A stretch of DNA of 64,000 nt from positions 64,707 to 128,706 of the forward strand of contig JAIUNL010000015.1 in the NCBI GenBank assembly GCA_020161835.1, given 5' to 3'. A model generated the notes under the pieces. It was not told the origin of the DNA, made no database searches, and was given only the letters and a program-made list of their open reading frames with translations. Positions within the stretch are counted from its first letter, which is position 1. Every line of letters begins with the position of its first letter. Position numbers and translations under genes: made by a program. This document shows, in pieces, positions 51,949-61,212 of the stretch. The DNA comes from Bacteroidota bacterium (GTDB lineage: Bacteria; Bacteroidota; JABWAT01).

Positions 51949-52698
51949 ATGAATATTCTTGGTGTTGACGTCGGTGGATCCGGCATAAAAGGCGCAATTG
52001 TAAATACCACAACTGGCGAACTGATTACCGACCGGCACCGGATTCCAACACCAGACCCATCAACCCCACAAGCGGTTGCAGACGGAATTCACCAGCTTGC
52101 CAAATCTTTCGATTACCACGGCCCTATTGGCGTCGGATTCCCTTCCGTCATTCATAACGGAATTGCAAAAACAGCTTCCAATATTCATAAATCCTGGATT
52201 TCGACCAATGCCCGTGACTTGTTTTCAAAAATGACAGGGGCTCAGGTAACCGTACTAAATGACGCAGATGCCGCCGGTTTGGCTGAAATGACCTTCGGAA
52301 GCGGAAAAGATCATAAAGGAACGGTCCTTCTGGTCACGATCGGAACCGGAATTGGTACTGTTTTATTTGTAAACGGAAATATGGTTCCGAACCTTGAAAT
52401 GGGACATATCTTTCTTCATAACGGACTTGCAGGCGAAAAATATGCTTCAGATGCCGTAAGAAAAGCAAAAGATTTAAACTGGAATGCCTGGGCCAAACGA
52501 TTAAATACCTACCTGATAACCATGGAAGATTTAACCTGGCCTGATCTGATTATCATCGGTGGCGGGGTGAGTAAAAAGCAGGAGAAGTTCTTTCCGGAAC
52601 TGAAACTCAGAACTCCGTTTGTCGCCGCTCATTTCAGAAATGAAGCCGGCATTATCGGTGCAGCAATGGCAGCAAGACAGAGTTTTGGGAAAAAATAG
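51949..52698 (+). CDS. ppgK: Polyphosphate glucokinase (ROK-type)
   Basis: 249 residues from ATG 51949 (ATG 51934 and GTG 51931 are in frame). The phosphate-binding motif is [32 protein letters not shown] carries the catalytic Asp in NDAD, the GTGIGT loop follows, and NLEMGHIFL is the PpgK version of the ROK EGH motif. The enzyme phosphorylates glucose from polyphosphate and/or ATP. It would suit the glucose released by the GH15-like enzyme, though they are 32 kb apart. Confidence 0.9.
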   Translation: MNILGVDVGGSGIKGAIVNTTTGELITDRHRIPTPDPSTPQAVADGIHQLAKSFDYHGPIGVGFPSVIHNGIAKTASNIHKSWISTNARDLFSKMTGAQVTVLNDADAAGLAEMTFGSGKDHKGTVLLVTIGTGIGTVLFVNGNMVPNLEMGHIFLHNGLAGEKYASDAVRKAKDLNWNAWAKRLNTYLITMEDLTWPDLIIIGGGVSKKQEKFFPELKLRTPFVAAHFRNEAGIIGAAMAARQSFGKK

Positions 52699-52871
52699 GA
52701 ATCAGTGGTAAGTTACAAGTTATAAGTGGTAAGAATTTAATTAAAAAGTCCCCCTTCGAAGGGGGAACGGCGAAGCCGGGGGGATGTATTTTTCTCCAGG
52801 TGCAAAGAAGAGCCAGTTAAGCCGGGTTGAAATTCTAATAATTGTAAAACCATCAAAATCCGGGCACTTCG

Positions 52872-52918
52872 TCCTTCGATACAATTTTTTGCTTCACAAA
52901 AAATTACTCAGGATGACA
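52872..52918. repeat. Nested hairpin repeat, copy 4
   Basis: Reverse orientation: CCTTCGATAC...ACTCAGGATGACA around the inner stem AATTTTTTG-CTTCA-CAAAAAATT (52883-52905), a perfect 9-bp stem unrelated to those of copies 1-2. Confidence 0.8.
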
Positions 52919-53002
52919 CACTAAGTGACCGGATTTTCCTCTCCTTAAAAAGTTGAAAATCCGTCCACTGACGGAGAGGGGAATTTAAAACCCAACAGCA
53001 AA

Positions 53003-53049
53003 CCCTTCGATATAAATTTGAATTTTATTCAAATTCACTCAGGGTGACA
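53003..53049. repeat. Nested hairpin repeat, copy 5
   Basis: CCCTTCGATAT...CACTCAGGGTGACA around the inner stem AATTTGAAT-TTT-ATTCAAATT (53015-53035), again perfect and different from all other copies. Confidence 0.8.
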
Positions 53050-53076
53050 CTATATAATTCACTTACCACTTATAAC

Positions 53077-54531
53077 TTATAACTTTCCACTTATCACCTT
53101 CCCCCTCAATTTCTCCAAAACCTTCACCATCCCAAGTGTATCCATCCGGCAGTAAGCTTCAAGATCCGTTTTCATTTTATCCCGTTCTGCAGAAGGCCCC
53201 ATCCTGATCATGGCATTCCACATGAGCTGAGTTTCAAGTCCCGATTGAACCTGAAGATCGTGGTACGTTAATTCAGGTACTAAAACCGGAAGAATCTGTT
53301 TCAGAGACGTCCGGCCATGAAATCCCGGATGGTAATAACATTCCGAAACCACCGCATGCAAATCCCACATCCGCTCAGCAAAGGGCTTTAATTGTTCTGC
53401 AAAATCAGGAAACCAGTTCATCTGATCCTGAATAACTTTCTGCTCAAAAAGTTTATTGTAAACGATAATCGTCCCAACCGGACCTACAAATTCAAGCAAA
53501 GCTTCAACAAATGGAATCCGGGAATCTGAGTCTTCAGTATGAAGAAACATTTTCTCTTCCAAACGGCCGTCTTCATGTAAAATATGCAGACTGAACTGGT
53601 AAGGAATCAGATCAAACGGCTTCGTTCCGGTATATTTTGGATAGGGCGGGCAATCAGCCTCAAAGTCAATAAAATAAAGAGGATAGATCAGCTGATCCAA
53701 CCAGGAATTTAACTTTCCCTGATCCAGAATTTCTTTATTCTCAAGTGTTGCAGCCAAAATTTCTTTCTGACGTGGATTCAGATGCAGATCAGCCGGAAGC
53801 TTTTTCATGTCAAAGCTCTGATGCTCATTCAGCACATCAATCTGGAGTGCACCCAATCCGGGAAGAAAAAACACAGGCAACTCAGGAACCGGTTCCCAGC
53901 AATGTTTCATGGCGTAACAATCGAGACACAGGTAACTTTTCCTGACGGAAGGCGGGGTTTGCTGATCAGGAATTGCCCAGAATAAATCCATCCGTCCTTT
54001 AACAAAATCCAATCTGCCCATGACCTTATTCGTGAGATCGTGATGCGTAAACAGTGTTTCGGGATCATTCACGGTTGCATCCGGATTGATGGTCAACAAC
54101 ACCACACGGGAAATGTTCACCCCATTTTCCCTGGCAACATAGACCTGAATCGTAAGTTCTTCTGCATACCGGTCATAAAACCGGGTTGCTGCCTTCACCT
54201 TGTAAACCGTCCAGCCAGTTTCATTTTTTTCGAGGATATCACAACGAATCCGGTATTTTTCTGAGGTAAAAGTGGCCTCAAATAACGCCGGTGACTTTTT
54301 TGAAATCGCATCACGTGTTTGGTCTACTGCCAGATTCCAGTCATCACTGATTCTGATTCCGCCCGGGAATAACTGACGGGCAAAATGATACACATCAGCT
54401 TTTTGATAGTTGAACTTCCAGCTGGGTTTACGGTCTTCAGGTTCACGTTCAGTATGGTATCTGAACCAGAGTTTCCGTTCGCAGGCGACTCCGGTCAGAT
54501 ATCTTTTCACAGAAAATTGGGTTTCACTCAT
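53077..54531 (-). CDS. DUF2779 family protein, predicted Fe-S nuclease plus DEDD-type exonuclease
   Basis: 484 residues. The N-terminal part recalls Cas4/RecB nucleases: an early Cys in GVACERKLWFRYH and a later cluster CLDCYAMKHC could bind Fe-S, with RIRCDILEKNETGWTVYKVK as a possible PD-(D/E)XK core. The C-terminal half starts LYFIDFEADCPPYPKYTG, a DxE exonuclease I motif, and ends AYCRMDTLGMVKVLEKL (exo III-like). The start overlaps the patatin gene by 8 bases. The last seven residues (KVISGKL) are encoded by a GATAAGT-type repeat. Confidence 0.75.
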   Translation of the reverse strand: MSETQFSVKRYLTGVACERKLWFRYHTEREPEDRKPSWKFNYQKADVYHFARQLFPGGIRISDDWNLAVDQTRDAISKKSPALFEATFTSEKYRIRCDILEKNETGWTVYKVKAATRFYDRYAEELTIQVYVARENGVNISRVVLLTINPDATVNDPETLFTHHDLTNKVMGRLDFVKGRMDLFWAIPDQQTPPSVRKSYLCLDCYAMKHCWEPVPELPVFFLPGLGALQIDVLNEHQSFDMKKLPADLHLNPRQKEILAATLENKEILDQGKLNSWLDQLIYPLYFIDFEADCPPYPKYTGTKPFDLIPYQFSLHILHEDGRLEEKMFLHTEDSDSRIPFVEALLEFVGPVGTIIVYNKLFEQKVIQDQMNWFPDFAEQLKPFAERMWDLHAVVSECYYHPGFHGRTSLKQILPVLVPELTYHDLQVQSGLETQLMWNAMIRMGPSAERDKMKTDLEAYCRMDTLGMVKVLEKLRGKVISGKL

Positions 54532-55294
54532 TGAGGGAGGATTTTATAGAATTGATTTGGAGGACGGTCTGGCGGTAACCTTCATTGAAAAGTGCATCTA
54601 CTTTTTTCCGGAAATCAGTCCGGCTGAACTCTTCAAGATTCAGTTCAACAACTGCATCCGCCTCCTGAAGAAAATATTCCGTCCGTTGCCAGGCGGCAAT
54701 TTCAAAGGCATTTAAGAGCACGTCGATGTAACCTTCCGGTTTCCGGAATTTTGATTTCGGATTAAAACTGACGGCAATGATATAATCTGCACCCATCGGT
54801 TTGAGCGGAGAAACGGGGATATTTTCTGTTATCAGCCCATCAACCAGCATCCGCCCATCGAGAATGACCGGAGAAAAAACGCCGGGAATACAAGTCGATG
54901 CCATAATGGCATCAGAAACTTTCCCCTTTTTTAAGATCACCGTTTCACCGGTTGCAATATCACTGGCAACAATTGCCAGTTTTATTTTGGCGTCTTCAAT
55001 GTTTTTGGAACCGATGATCGATTCAATAATCCGGCCAACATCTGCATTCGACATGAATCCTGTTCTGGAAAGGGAAAAGCGGGTAAATTTGAACCATTTC
55101 AGCGATTCTGCAAATTTTCTGATTTCCGAAATCGGGACATTAAAAGCATAAAGGGCAGCCACAACGGCTCCAATACTGGTTCCTGAGATATAATCTGGCT
55201 TCAGATTAAAATCTTCAAGTGCCTGAATAACACCAAGGTGAGCACTTCCCCGTGCTGCACCGCCACAAAGTGCGAGTCCGATTTTCTTTTTCAT
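54524..55294 (-). CDS. Patatin-like phospholipase (RssA-like)
   Basis: 256 residues. The oxyanion loop is GGAARGSAHLGV, the nucleophile elbow is GTSIGA (Ser42) and the dyad Asp lies in DGLITENIPVSPLK. This is a serine lipid acyl hydrolase acting on membrane lipids. No signal peptide is seen, so it is likely cytoplasmic. Its 3' end overlaps the start of the DUF2779 gene by 8 bases, so the two are one operon. Confidence 0.9.
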   Translation of the reverse strand: MKKKIGLALCGGAARGSAHLGVIQALEDFNLKPDYISGTSIGAVVAALYAFNVPISEIRKFAESLKWFKFTRFSLSRTGFMSNADVGRIIESIIGSKNIEDAKIKLAIVASDIATGETVILKKGKVSDAIMASTCIPGVFSPVILDGRMLVDGLITENIPVSPLKPMGADYIIAVSFNPKSKFRKPEGYIDVLLNAFEIAAWQRTEYFLQEADAVVELNLEEFSRTDFRKKVDALFNEGYRQTVLQINSIKSSLNE

Positions 55295-55644
55295 GGATGG
55301 AATTTACGGAATTGAACAGGAAAAAACAGATTTTGAGTACATGAATACGGTTAACCACTGAGTTACACAGAGGAAAAACAGGAGATTAAAAGAATTCTCC
55401 TCTTATTTTTAACATCCATGTTTGATCTTTTATCCCGAGGTTGGCTTTCGACGGATAGCTCCGGTTAAATAAAATGTTCCAGTCCACCCGGGAAAAGTAC
55501 AAAGATTTCAATTGGAGTTGTGGCCGGGTGATGGGGGTTGTGTTTTACATTTTTCTACAATCAGGTCACCCTTTTAACCCGCGACCGAAGGTCTTGGGCG
55601 ATGGGGTTTCATTCAAAATTTCAAATCTGATTTAAAAGAATGTC
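55295..55644. other. Gap between patatin and hemerythrin genes
   Basis: No gene is supported. Recognisable repeat words are AACCACTGAGTTACACAGAGG (about 55352-55372) and a fragment GGTTGGCTTTCGACGGATAG. The remainder shows nothing I can name. Confidence 0.4.
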
Positions 55645-55680
55645 TCAAAAAAAAGGCTTATCATCTGACAAGCCTTTAAA
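55645..55680 (-). terminator. Terminator after the hemerythrin gene
   Basis: Stem AAAGGCTT (55652-55659) / AAGCCTTT (55670-55677) with a 10-base loop. On the minus strand it is followed by a run of T residues. It lies about 60 bases after the hemerythrin stop; the sequence between contains a GCGTCTTAGCG repeat fragment. Confidence 0.8.
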
Positions 55681-55739
55681 AATAAAAATCCTTTGCGCTC
55701 TTGGTCTTATTCCCGCGTCTTAGCGAATAATCCGGTATT

Positions 55740-56180
55740 TCAACCAAAGATGTTTTTCAGCGTCCGGCTCATGAAGGATGGGTTCAAACTTTTCTTTACA
55801 GAAGGGACGTAGAAAACATCATCACCTTTAATATGGTTGGTCAGCCAGACTTTCAATTCTGACCGGACGATCAAGGCCACATCTTCTCCACGGTCAAATC
55901 GGGTTTTGAGTGACTGAACCCGATTCCGGAATGCTTCATGCAATTTTTTATGCGGATCAATCATGGGATAGCCCGCCTGCTCCATCAGGGTTTCCTCAAA
56001 GATGAAATGGGAATAGGTATAATCGATCAGATCATCCAGAATCACCCCAATCCGCTCGTTCGTTTTATTGACTGCAATTGCCTCATCCAACTGGTTCACA
56101 TAATCAACAATCCGTTTATGTTGCGAATCAATCTCCTGAATGCCTGTATTCAATCCGTTATCCCAAACCCAAAAAGCCAT
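55740..56180 (-). CDS. Bacteriohemerythrin
   Basis: From ATG 56180 (MAFWVWDNGL) the protein has 146 residues; the frame extends to 56207 with no added feature. All diiron ligands of the family are visible: His in DSQHKRI, His and Glu in YSHFIFEETLM, two His in PMIDPHKKLHEAF, and His plus Asp in NHIKGDD. It binds O2 reversibly at a non-haem diiron site and may serve oxygen storage or sensing. It is a single gene with its own terminator. Confidence 0.93.
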   Translation of the reverse strand: MAFWVWDNGLNTGIQEIDSQHKRIVDYVNQLDEAIAVNKTNERIGVILDDLIDYTYSHFIFEETLMEQAGYPMIDPHKKLHEAFRNRVQSLKTRFDRGEDVALIVRSELKVWLTNHIKGDDVFYVPSVKKSLNPSFMSRTLKNIFG

Positions 56181-56575
56181 ATCAACCCCTGTTTTTGCAA
56201 ATTGCAAATAAAGAAAAAGAATATTTAATTTTGAAACTGATTACATCTTCAGATTTAGATTCTAATTGGTTTCTAACGGAGATGCTTTAATTTGTTTGGT
56301 GCAGGGATAAAATGCGGAGATACCGAATTTCACATTCAACATCCCCCATCTGGCTGAAGCCAGATTTCCCCCTTCAAAGGGGGACTAATGGAAATTACCT
56401 AAAACCTAACAGCCAATAGCTAACAGCTTTTCCCTCCGCGGTCTCCCTTTCACTCCCTAAATCCGCATTTCATTTGTTTGAACCGCCTCCCTATTTGTAA
56501 ATTGTCTGCATAATTCTCCTGACCAGAGAAAAACCCTATTTTAAACTCAAAAAAGACCAGAATTCATACCAAACC
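56181..56575. repeat. Divergent gap between hemerythrin and icmF
   Basis: There is no gene here. The left half (56181-56320) is AT-rich without repeats. A CATCCCCC...CCCCCTTCAAAGGGGG element with an inner ATCTGGCTGAAGCCAGAT hairpin lies at about 56340-56387. ACCTAACAGCCAATAGC and CTAACAGC units follow (56397-56430). Several TTTG words precede icmF, but none has a good partner box at 19-21 bases. Confidence 0.6.
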
Positions 56576-59500
56576 ATGACTCATTCTTCAACTCATAAAA
56601 TCCGTTTTGTAACTGCCGCTTCCCTTTTCGACGGACATGATGCTTCCATCAATATTATGCGCCGGATTCTTCAGTCAACCGGGGCTGAGGTCATCCATCT
56701 GGGGCATAACCGCTCTGTCAGGGAAATCGTCGACACGGCCATTCAGGAAGATGTTCAGGGCATTGCCATTTCGTCTTATCAGGGCGGACATGTTGAATAT
56801 TTTAAATACATGGCCGATCTGCTGAAAGAACAGGGCTGCGGTCACATCAAAATCTTCGGCGGCGGCGGCGGTGTGATTATCCCGCAGGAAATTCAGGACC
56901 TGCACGACTACGGCATCTGCCGGATTTTCTCAACTGAAGATGGTCGGCTCATGGGACTTCAGGGCATGATTGATTTCATGATGACCGAATGTGACTTTTC
57001 AACGCTTGCCGTTCAATCCCCTTCCGAATTTAAAACGATATCCCGGAATCCCCGTGATCTGGGCCGGCTGATTACTTTGCTTGAAAATCACGCCACCGGT
57101 GAAGTTCCCGATCTCACCCAACCTCTTTACAACCAACTCACTTCCGGACTTCTTTCTCATCATCCACCTGCCGGAATTCCGGTTATCGGGATAACGGGTA
57201 CAGGCGGAGCAGGAAAATCTTCTCTCACTGATGAACTTGTCCGCCGGTTTCTTGATCAGTTTCCAGATAAATCTGCAGCAATTCTTTCCGTCGATCCTTC
57301 AAAAAGAAAAACCGGTGGCGCTTTGCTGGGTGACCGGATCAGGATGAACGCCATTTACAGCGACCGGATTTACATGCGCTCCCTGGCAACCCGGGCTGCG
57401 AATATGGCGACATCAAAAGCGCTGAAAGAAGCCGTTCATGTTTGCAAACTGGCGGGATTTGATCTTGTCATCATCGAAACGGCAGGAATTGGTCAGTCTG
57501 ATTCTTCCATCACCGATCTGGTTGATGTTTCAGTTTATGTGATGACACCCGAATACGGTGCTGCCACTCAGCTTGAAAAAATTGACATGCTCGATTTTGC
57601 CGATCTGGTTGTGTTGAACAAATTCGAAAAACGGGGCGCAGAAGATGCCCTTCGTGACATCAGGAAAACGTATCAGCGGAATCATAAACGGTTTGATGAG
57701 AATACTGACCTCATGCCGGTTTATCCAACCATTGCTTCGCAGTTCAATGATGCCGGAACCAACTGGTTTTTCTTCAATCTCATTCAGGCCGTCAATAAAA
57801 AAACCGGCGTCAACTGGCAACCTGAAACCGTTGCAGAAATCAGCGATCCAAGAAAACAGGTCGTGATTCCTGCCGAAAAAACCCGTTATCTCGCCGAAAT
57901 TGCTGATACCGTTCAAACTTACAAAAAACAGGCAACCGCCCAGGCGGAGCTGGCTTCTCTGGCTTTTTCCTGTTACCAGATTCTGAAATCACTGGGGTCA
58001 GCCGTTCCCAAACCGGCAGAACTTTTCGGAAAAGACGAGTTATTCCACACGGGCAAAACGATTGAACTCCTTCGCCAGCGTTACAATGAAGCATTGCTCG
58101 ATCTCACGTCTGAAAGCCGGATGCTGCTGCAAACCTGGGATCAGACCCGGCATGAGTACCTCGATGATGTTCATCATTATGAAGTGCGGGGCAAAGTCAT
58201 TGATGTTGAAAATTACACTGAATCGCTCTCACATCTGAAAATCCCGAAAGTGGCTCTGCCGAAATTCCGCGATTGGGGTGATAGTTTGTACTGGCAGCTG
58301 CTTGAAAACGTACCCGGGAAATTCCCGTTTGTTGCCGGCGTTTTTGAATATAAGCGGAAAGGTGAAGATCCGACCCGGATGTTTGCCGGTGAAGGAACGC
58401 CGGAAAGAACAAACCGTCGCTTCCATTACGTTTCAAAAGGACAACCGGCAGCCCGGCTTTCAACAGCTTTCGATTCGGTGACGCTTTACGGTGAAGATCC
58501 TGCCATCCGTCCCGACATTTTCGGGAAAATCGGGAATTCCGGCGTCTCTATCTGCACACTTGACGATGCAAAAAAACTGTACTCCGGTTTTGATCTTTGT
58601 GCACCAACCACCTCAGTTTCCATGACAATCAACGGACCTGCACCCGTTATTCTTGCGTTTTTCATGAATGCCGCCATTGATCAGCAGGCAGAACAGTTAC
58701 TTCGCAAGTCGGGTCAGTGGGAAGCTGCGGTTGAATCCATCCGTAAAAAATTCAAAACGCTGGGCATCACACAACTGGTTTATACCGGATCGTTACCCGA
58801 AGGAAACACAGGGCTTGGTTTGGGACTTCTGGGCGTTTCAGCTTCTGAAGTTCTCGATCAGGACACCTACCGGAAACTGCGCAAAGAAACCCTGTCGATG
58901 GTTCGGGGAACGGTTCAGGCGGATATCCTGAAGGAAGACCAGGCCCAGAACACCTGCATTTTTTCTACGGAGTTTGCACTCAGAATGATGGGTGACATTC
59001 AGCTCTTTTTCAATCGGAACCACATCCGGAATTATTACTCGGTTTCGATTTCAGGTTATCACATCGCTGAAGCCGGTGCAAACCCAATTTCACAGCTTGC
59101 TTTTACTCTGGCGAACGGATTCACCTATGTGGAATATTACCTGAGCCGGGGCATGAAAATTGACGATTTCGCACCGAATCTGTCGTTTTTCTTTTCGAAC
59201 GGAATTGATGCGGAATATGCGGTTATCGGACGGGTTGCCCGCCGGATCTGGGCGACGGCCATGAAAAACCGGTACGGCGCCAATGACCGCAGTCAGAAGC
59301 TGAAATATCACATTCAGACTTCCGGACGGTCGCTGCACTCGATGGAAATTGATTTCAACGACATCCGGACGACGCTGCAGGCTTTGTATGCCATTTACGA
59401 CAACTGCAATTCGCTTCATACTAATGCCTATGATGAAGCCATCACCACGCCGACCGAAGAATCAGTCCGCCGGGCAATGGCCATTCAGCTCATCATCAAC

Positions 59501-60001
59501 AAGGAACTGGGTTTAACAAAAAATGAGAATCCGCTTCAGGGTGCGTTTATCATCGAAGAACTGACGGAACTGGTGGAAGAAGCCGTCCTTCTCGAATTTC
59601 GCCGCATATCGGATCGTGGCGGTGTTCTGGGTGCCATGGAAACCATGTATCAGCGGGGAAAAATCCAGGAAGAATCGCTGTATTACGAAACGCTGAAACA
59701 TAACGGTGAGCTTCCGGTGATCGGCGTCAACACGTTCCTGAATCAGAATCCTGCCTCGTACGAAAAAATGGAACTGTCCCGTTCGACAGATCAGGAAAAG
59801 CAGGATCAGATCCGGAATCTGGAAGCTTTTCACCTCCGTCATGCAGGAGAATCCGCAGAAGCGTTAGCAAGACTGAAATCGGTTGCAGTTTCAGGCGGAA
59901 ATATATTCGAAGAACTGATGGAAACGGTAAAAGTCTGTTCGCTGGGACAAATCTCAGGTGCGCTTTACAGCGTTGGCGGACAGTATCGCAGGAATATGTA
60001 G
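56576..60001 (+). CDS. icmF: Fused isobutyryl-CoA mutase / G-protein chaperone
   Basis: 1141 residues in the standard order. The B12-binding domain (1-140) carries [13 protein letters not shown] with the cobalt-ligating His21. The MeaI-type GTPase has P-loop [12 protein letters not shown] at about 206-217 and [16 protein letters not shown] linker leads to the mutase TIM barrel (about 560-1141), with [20 protein letters not shown]. The enzyme interconverts isobutyryl-CoA and n-butyryl-CoA using adenosylcobalamin, and its GTPase domain loads and repairs the cofactor. Some IcmF enzymes also act on isovaleryl/pivalyl-CoA. No acyl-CoA genes are adjacent. Confidence 0.95.
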   Translation: MTHSSTHKIRFVTAASLFDGHDASINIMRRILQSTGAEVIHLGHNRSVREIVDTAIQEDVQGIAISSYQGGHVEYFKYMADLLKEQGCGHIKIFGGGGGVIIPQEIQDLHDYGICRIFSTEDGRLMGLQGMIDFMMTECDFSTLAVQSPSEFKTISRNPRDLGRLITLLENHATGEVPDLTQPLYNQLTSGLLSHHPPAGIPVIGITGTGGAGKSSLTDELVRRFLDQFPDKSAAILSVDPSKRKTGGALLGDRIRMNAIYSDRIYMRSLATRAANMATSKALKEAVHVCKLAGFDLVIIETAGIGQSDSSITDLVDVSVYVMTPEYGAATQLEKIDMLDFADLVVLNKFEKRGAEDALRDIRKTYQRNHKRFDENTDLMPVYPTIASQFNDAGTNWFFFNLIQAVNKKTGVNWQPETVAEISDPRKQVVIPAEKTRYLAEIADTVQTYKKQATAQAELASLAFSCYQILKSLGSAVPKPAELFGKDELFHTGKTIELLRQRYNEALLDLTSESRMLLQTWDQTRHEYLDDVHHYEVRGKVIDVENYTESLSHLKIPKVALPKFRDWGDSLYWQLLENVPGKFPFVAGVFEYKRKGEDPTRMFAGEGTPERTNRRFHYVSKGQPAARLSTAFDSVTLYGEDPAIRPDIFGKIGNSGVSICTLDDAKKLYSGFDLCAPTTSVSMTINGPAPVILAFFMNAAIDQQAEQLLRKSGQWEAAVESIRKKFKTLGITQLVYTGSLPEGNTGLGLGLLGVSASEVLDQDTYRKLRKETLSMVRGTVQADILKEDQAQNTCIFSTEFALRMMGDIQLFFNRNHIRNYYSVSISGYHIAEAGANPISQLAFTLANGFTYVEYYLSRGMKIDDFAPNLSFFFSNGIDAEYAVIGRVARRIWATAMKNRYGANDRSQKLKYHIQTSGRSLHSMEIDFNDIRTTLQALYAIYDNCNSLHTNAYDEAITTPTEESVRRAMAIQLIINKELGLTKNENPLQGAFIIEELTELVEEAVLLEFRRISDRGGVLGAMETMYQRGKIQEESLYYETLKHNGELPVIGVNTFLNQNPASYEKMELSRSTDQEKQDQIRNLEAFHLRHAGESAEALARLKSVAVSGGNIFEELMETVKVCSLGQISGALYSVGGQYRRNM

Positions 60002-60215
60002 GAATTAGTAGGTAGTGATAAGTTATAAGTCGAGCGAAGCGAAGATCCCGAACTCGCTTCGGGGTGGCAAGTAGAAAAACAAGGTCACTGTCCTTCGACT
60101 ACGCTCAGGAACCAAGTCGAAGTACCCTTGTTTTACATAATTCAATGCGAGCGAAGCGAAGATCCCGTCCCGATCCCGCTTGCGGGACGGGGATGACAAC
60201 CTCTCAGAATTCACA
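60002..60215. repeat. Repeat-filled gap between icmF and the SDR gene
   Basis: There is no gene here. GATAAGTTATAAGT units begin just after the icmF stop, followed by GTCGAGCGAAGCGAAGATCC (60032-60051) and CCTTCGACTACGCTCAGGA (60091-60109). A second GCGAGCGAAGCGAAGATCCC (60148-60167) and CGTCCCGATCCCGCTTGCGG complete it. Confidence 0.7.
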
Positions 60216-60250
60216 AATAAAAGCCGGGTGAATTCCCTTCACCCGGCTTT
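60216..60250 (-). terminator. Terminator after the SDR gene
   Basis: Perfect 13-bp stem AAAGCCGGGTGAA (60220-60232) / TTCACCCGGCTTT (60238-60250) with a TTCCC loop. It lies 9 bases after the SDR stop on the minus strand and is followed there by TTATTTG. A weak T-run makes it less typical. Confidence 0.75.
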
Positions 60251-60258
60251 GCGTACAA

Positions 60259-61146
60259 TCAGGCCTGATAAGCAACCGCAAATTCCTTAGCGAAATCAGC
60301 TGCCGAGGTTTTGGTGGTGTTAGCTTCCGTCCGGATGAACCCATCGGTCAGCTTACCCTCGTTTGCACGGTTACAGAACTCCACGTAATTCTTCGCCAGA
60401 TCGGCTGGAACTCCCATACCAACCATTCCCTGATACGCATCTGCATCGGGGAAACGGGTCCAGGTCAGTTCGGGCTTACCAATGGCTGCTCCGACTATTC
60501 CGGATACTTCATTCAGGGTATAATCCCGGTCCCCTGCCACGAATTCATGTCCCTGACCGGTGAAATCGAGATTCAGCAAATGATGAGTTGCCTTTTCTGC
60601 AATGTCATGGGTATGAACAAACGACATGGTCACATTTCCTTCAATCGGAAATCCGCCAAAAATACCGGCTTGTTTCAAAAGGCCTATACTGCCGAAAAGA
60701 TTTTCCAGAAAAAAGCCGGCACGCAGGTGAAGAACATTGATGCTGGTGAGTGCCTTGAATTTTTGTTCCATGTCATACAATCCCTGAACAACCCCGGCAC
60801 CGGCAGTCAGATGCGCACCGAAACTGCTCAGCGTGACCACATGGGTAACAGAAGAGGATTTCAGGGCAGTAACCAGGGCATCGGCAACCCGGTTCTGATA
60901 AGCACGGAACTGATCGGTGGCAAAATTGGGCGGAATCAATGCATAAACCGCTTTTGCCCCTTTGAAAACCGTCGTCAGAAAAGCTGCATCTTCCAGATTA
61001 CCGATGGCAACCTGTGCGCCGGCCTTTTTCAACTCTTCCAGTTTATCGGCAGACCGGCCGACAACGGTAACTGATTTTCCTGCTTTCAGCAGACTGTGTG
61101 CGATGATGGAACCGGTATGTCCGGTGGCTCCTGTGATAACGTACAT
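60259..61146 (-). CDS. NmrA/SDR-type NAD(P)H-binding oxidoreductase
   Basis: 295 residues. An atypical short-chain dehydrogenase with N-terminal nucleotide motif ITGATGHTGSIIAHSLL and no YxxxK pair, as in NmrA/QOR2-type quinone or redox-sensing proteins (family stretch THVVTLSSFGAHL). AAGGAG upstream of the ATG is a strong ribosome-binding site. It is adjacent to a TetR regulator with matching palindromes before each gene, so it is very likely under that regulator's control. Confidence 0.88.
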   Translation of the reverse strand: MYVITGATGHTGSIIAHSLLKAGKSVTVVGRSADKLEELKKAGAQVAIGNLEDAAFLTTVFKGAKAVYALIPPNFATDQFRAYQNRVADALVTALKSSSVTHVVTLSSFGAHLTAGAGVVQGLYDMEQKFKALTSINVLHLRAGFFLENLFGSIGLLKQAGIFGGFPIEGNVTMSFVHTHDIAEKATHHLLNLDFTGQGHEFVAGDRDYTLNEVSGIVGAAIGKPELTWTRFPDADAYQGMVGMGVPADLAKNYVEFCNRANEGKLTDGFIRTEANTTKTSAADFAKEFAVAYQA

Positions 61147-61176
61147 GGGTAACTCCTTGTGTTGTTTGTAAGTTTA

Positions 61177-61198
61177 ATACATACCAGTCGGTATGTAT
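61177..61198 (-). promoter_or_regulatory. Perfect TetR-type operator before the SDR gene
   Basis: ATACATACC-AGTC-GGTATGTAT is a perfect dyad with 9-bp arms, 31 bases upstream of the SDR start. The downstream flank TTAAACTTAC may hold the promoter box, but the match is poor. A close copy lies in the tetR promoter at 61812-61829. Confidence 0.8.
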
Positions 61199-61212
61199 AT
61201 AGGCAAATTTTT

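Larger units (their letters stand above)
52699..53076. repeat. Convergent repeat-filled gap with two nested hairpins
   Basis: There is no gene here. GGTAAGTTACAAGTTATAAG units begin after the ppgK stop (52708-52732), followed by CCCCCTTCGAAGGGGG (52744-52760). Nested hairpin copies 4 and 5 follow (52872-52918 and 53003-53049), and ACTTATAACTTATAAC units run into the DUF2779 gene end in the opposite sense. Confidence 0.75.

Noticed and set aside
60547..61074. 175-codon frame opposite the SDR gene
   Set aside because: It is antisense to a well-recognised SDR gene.
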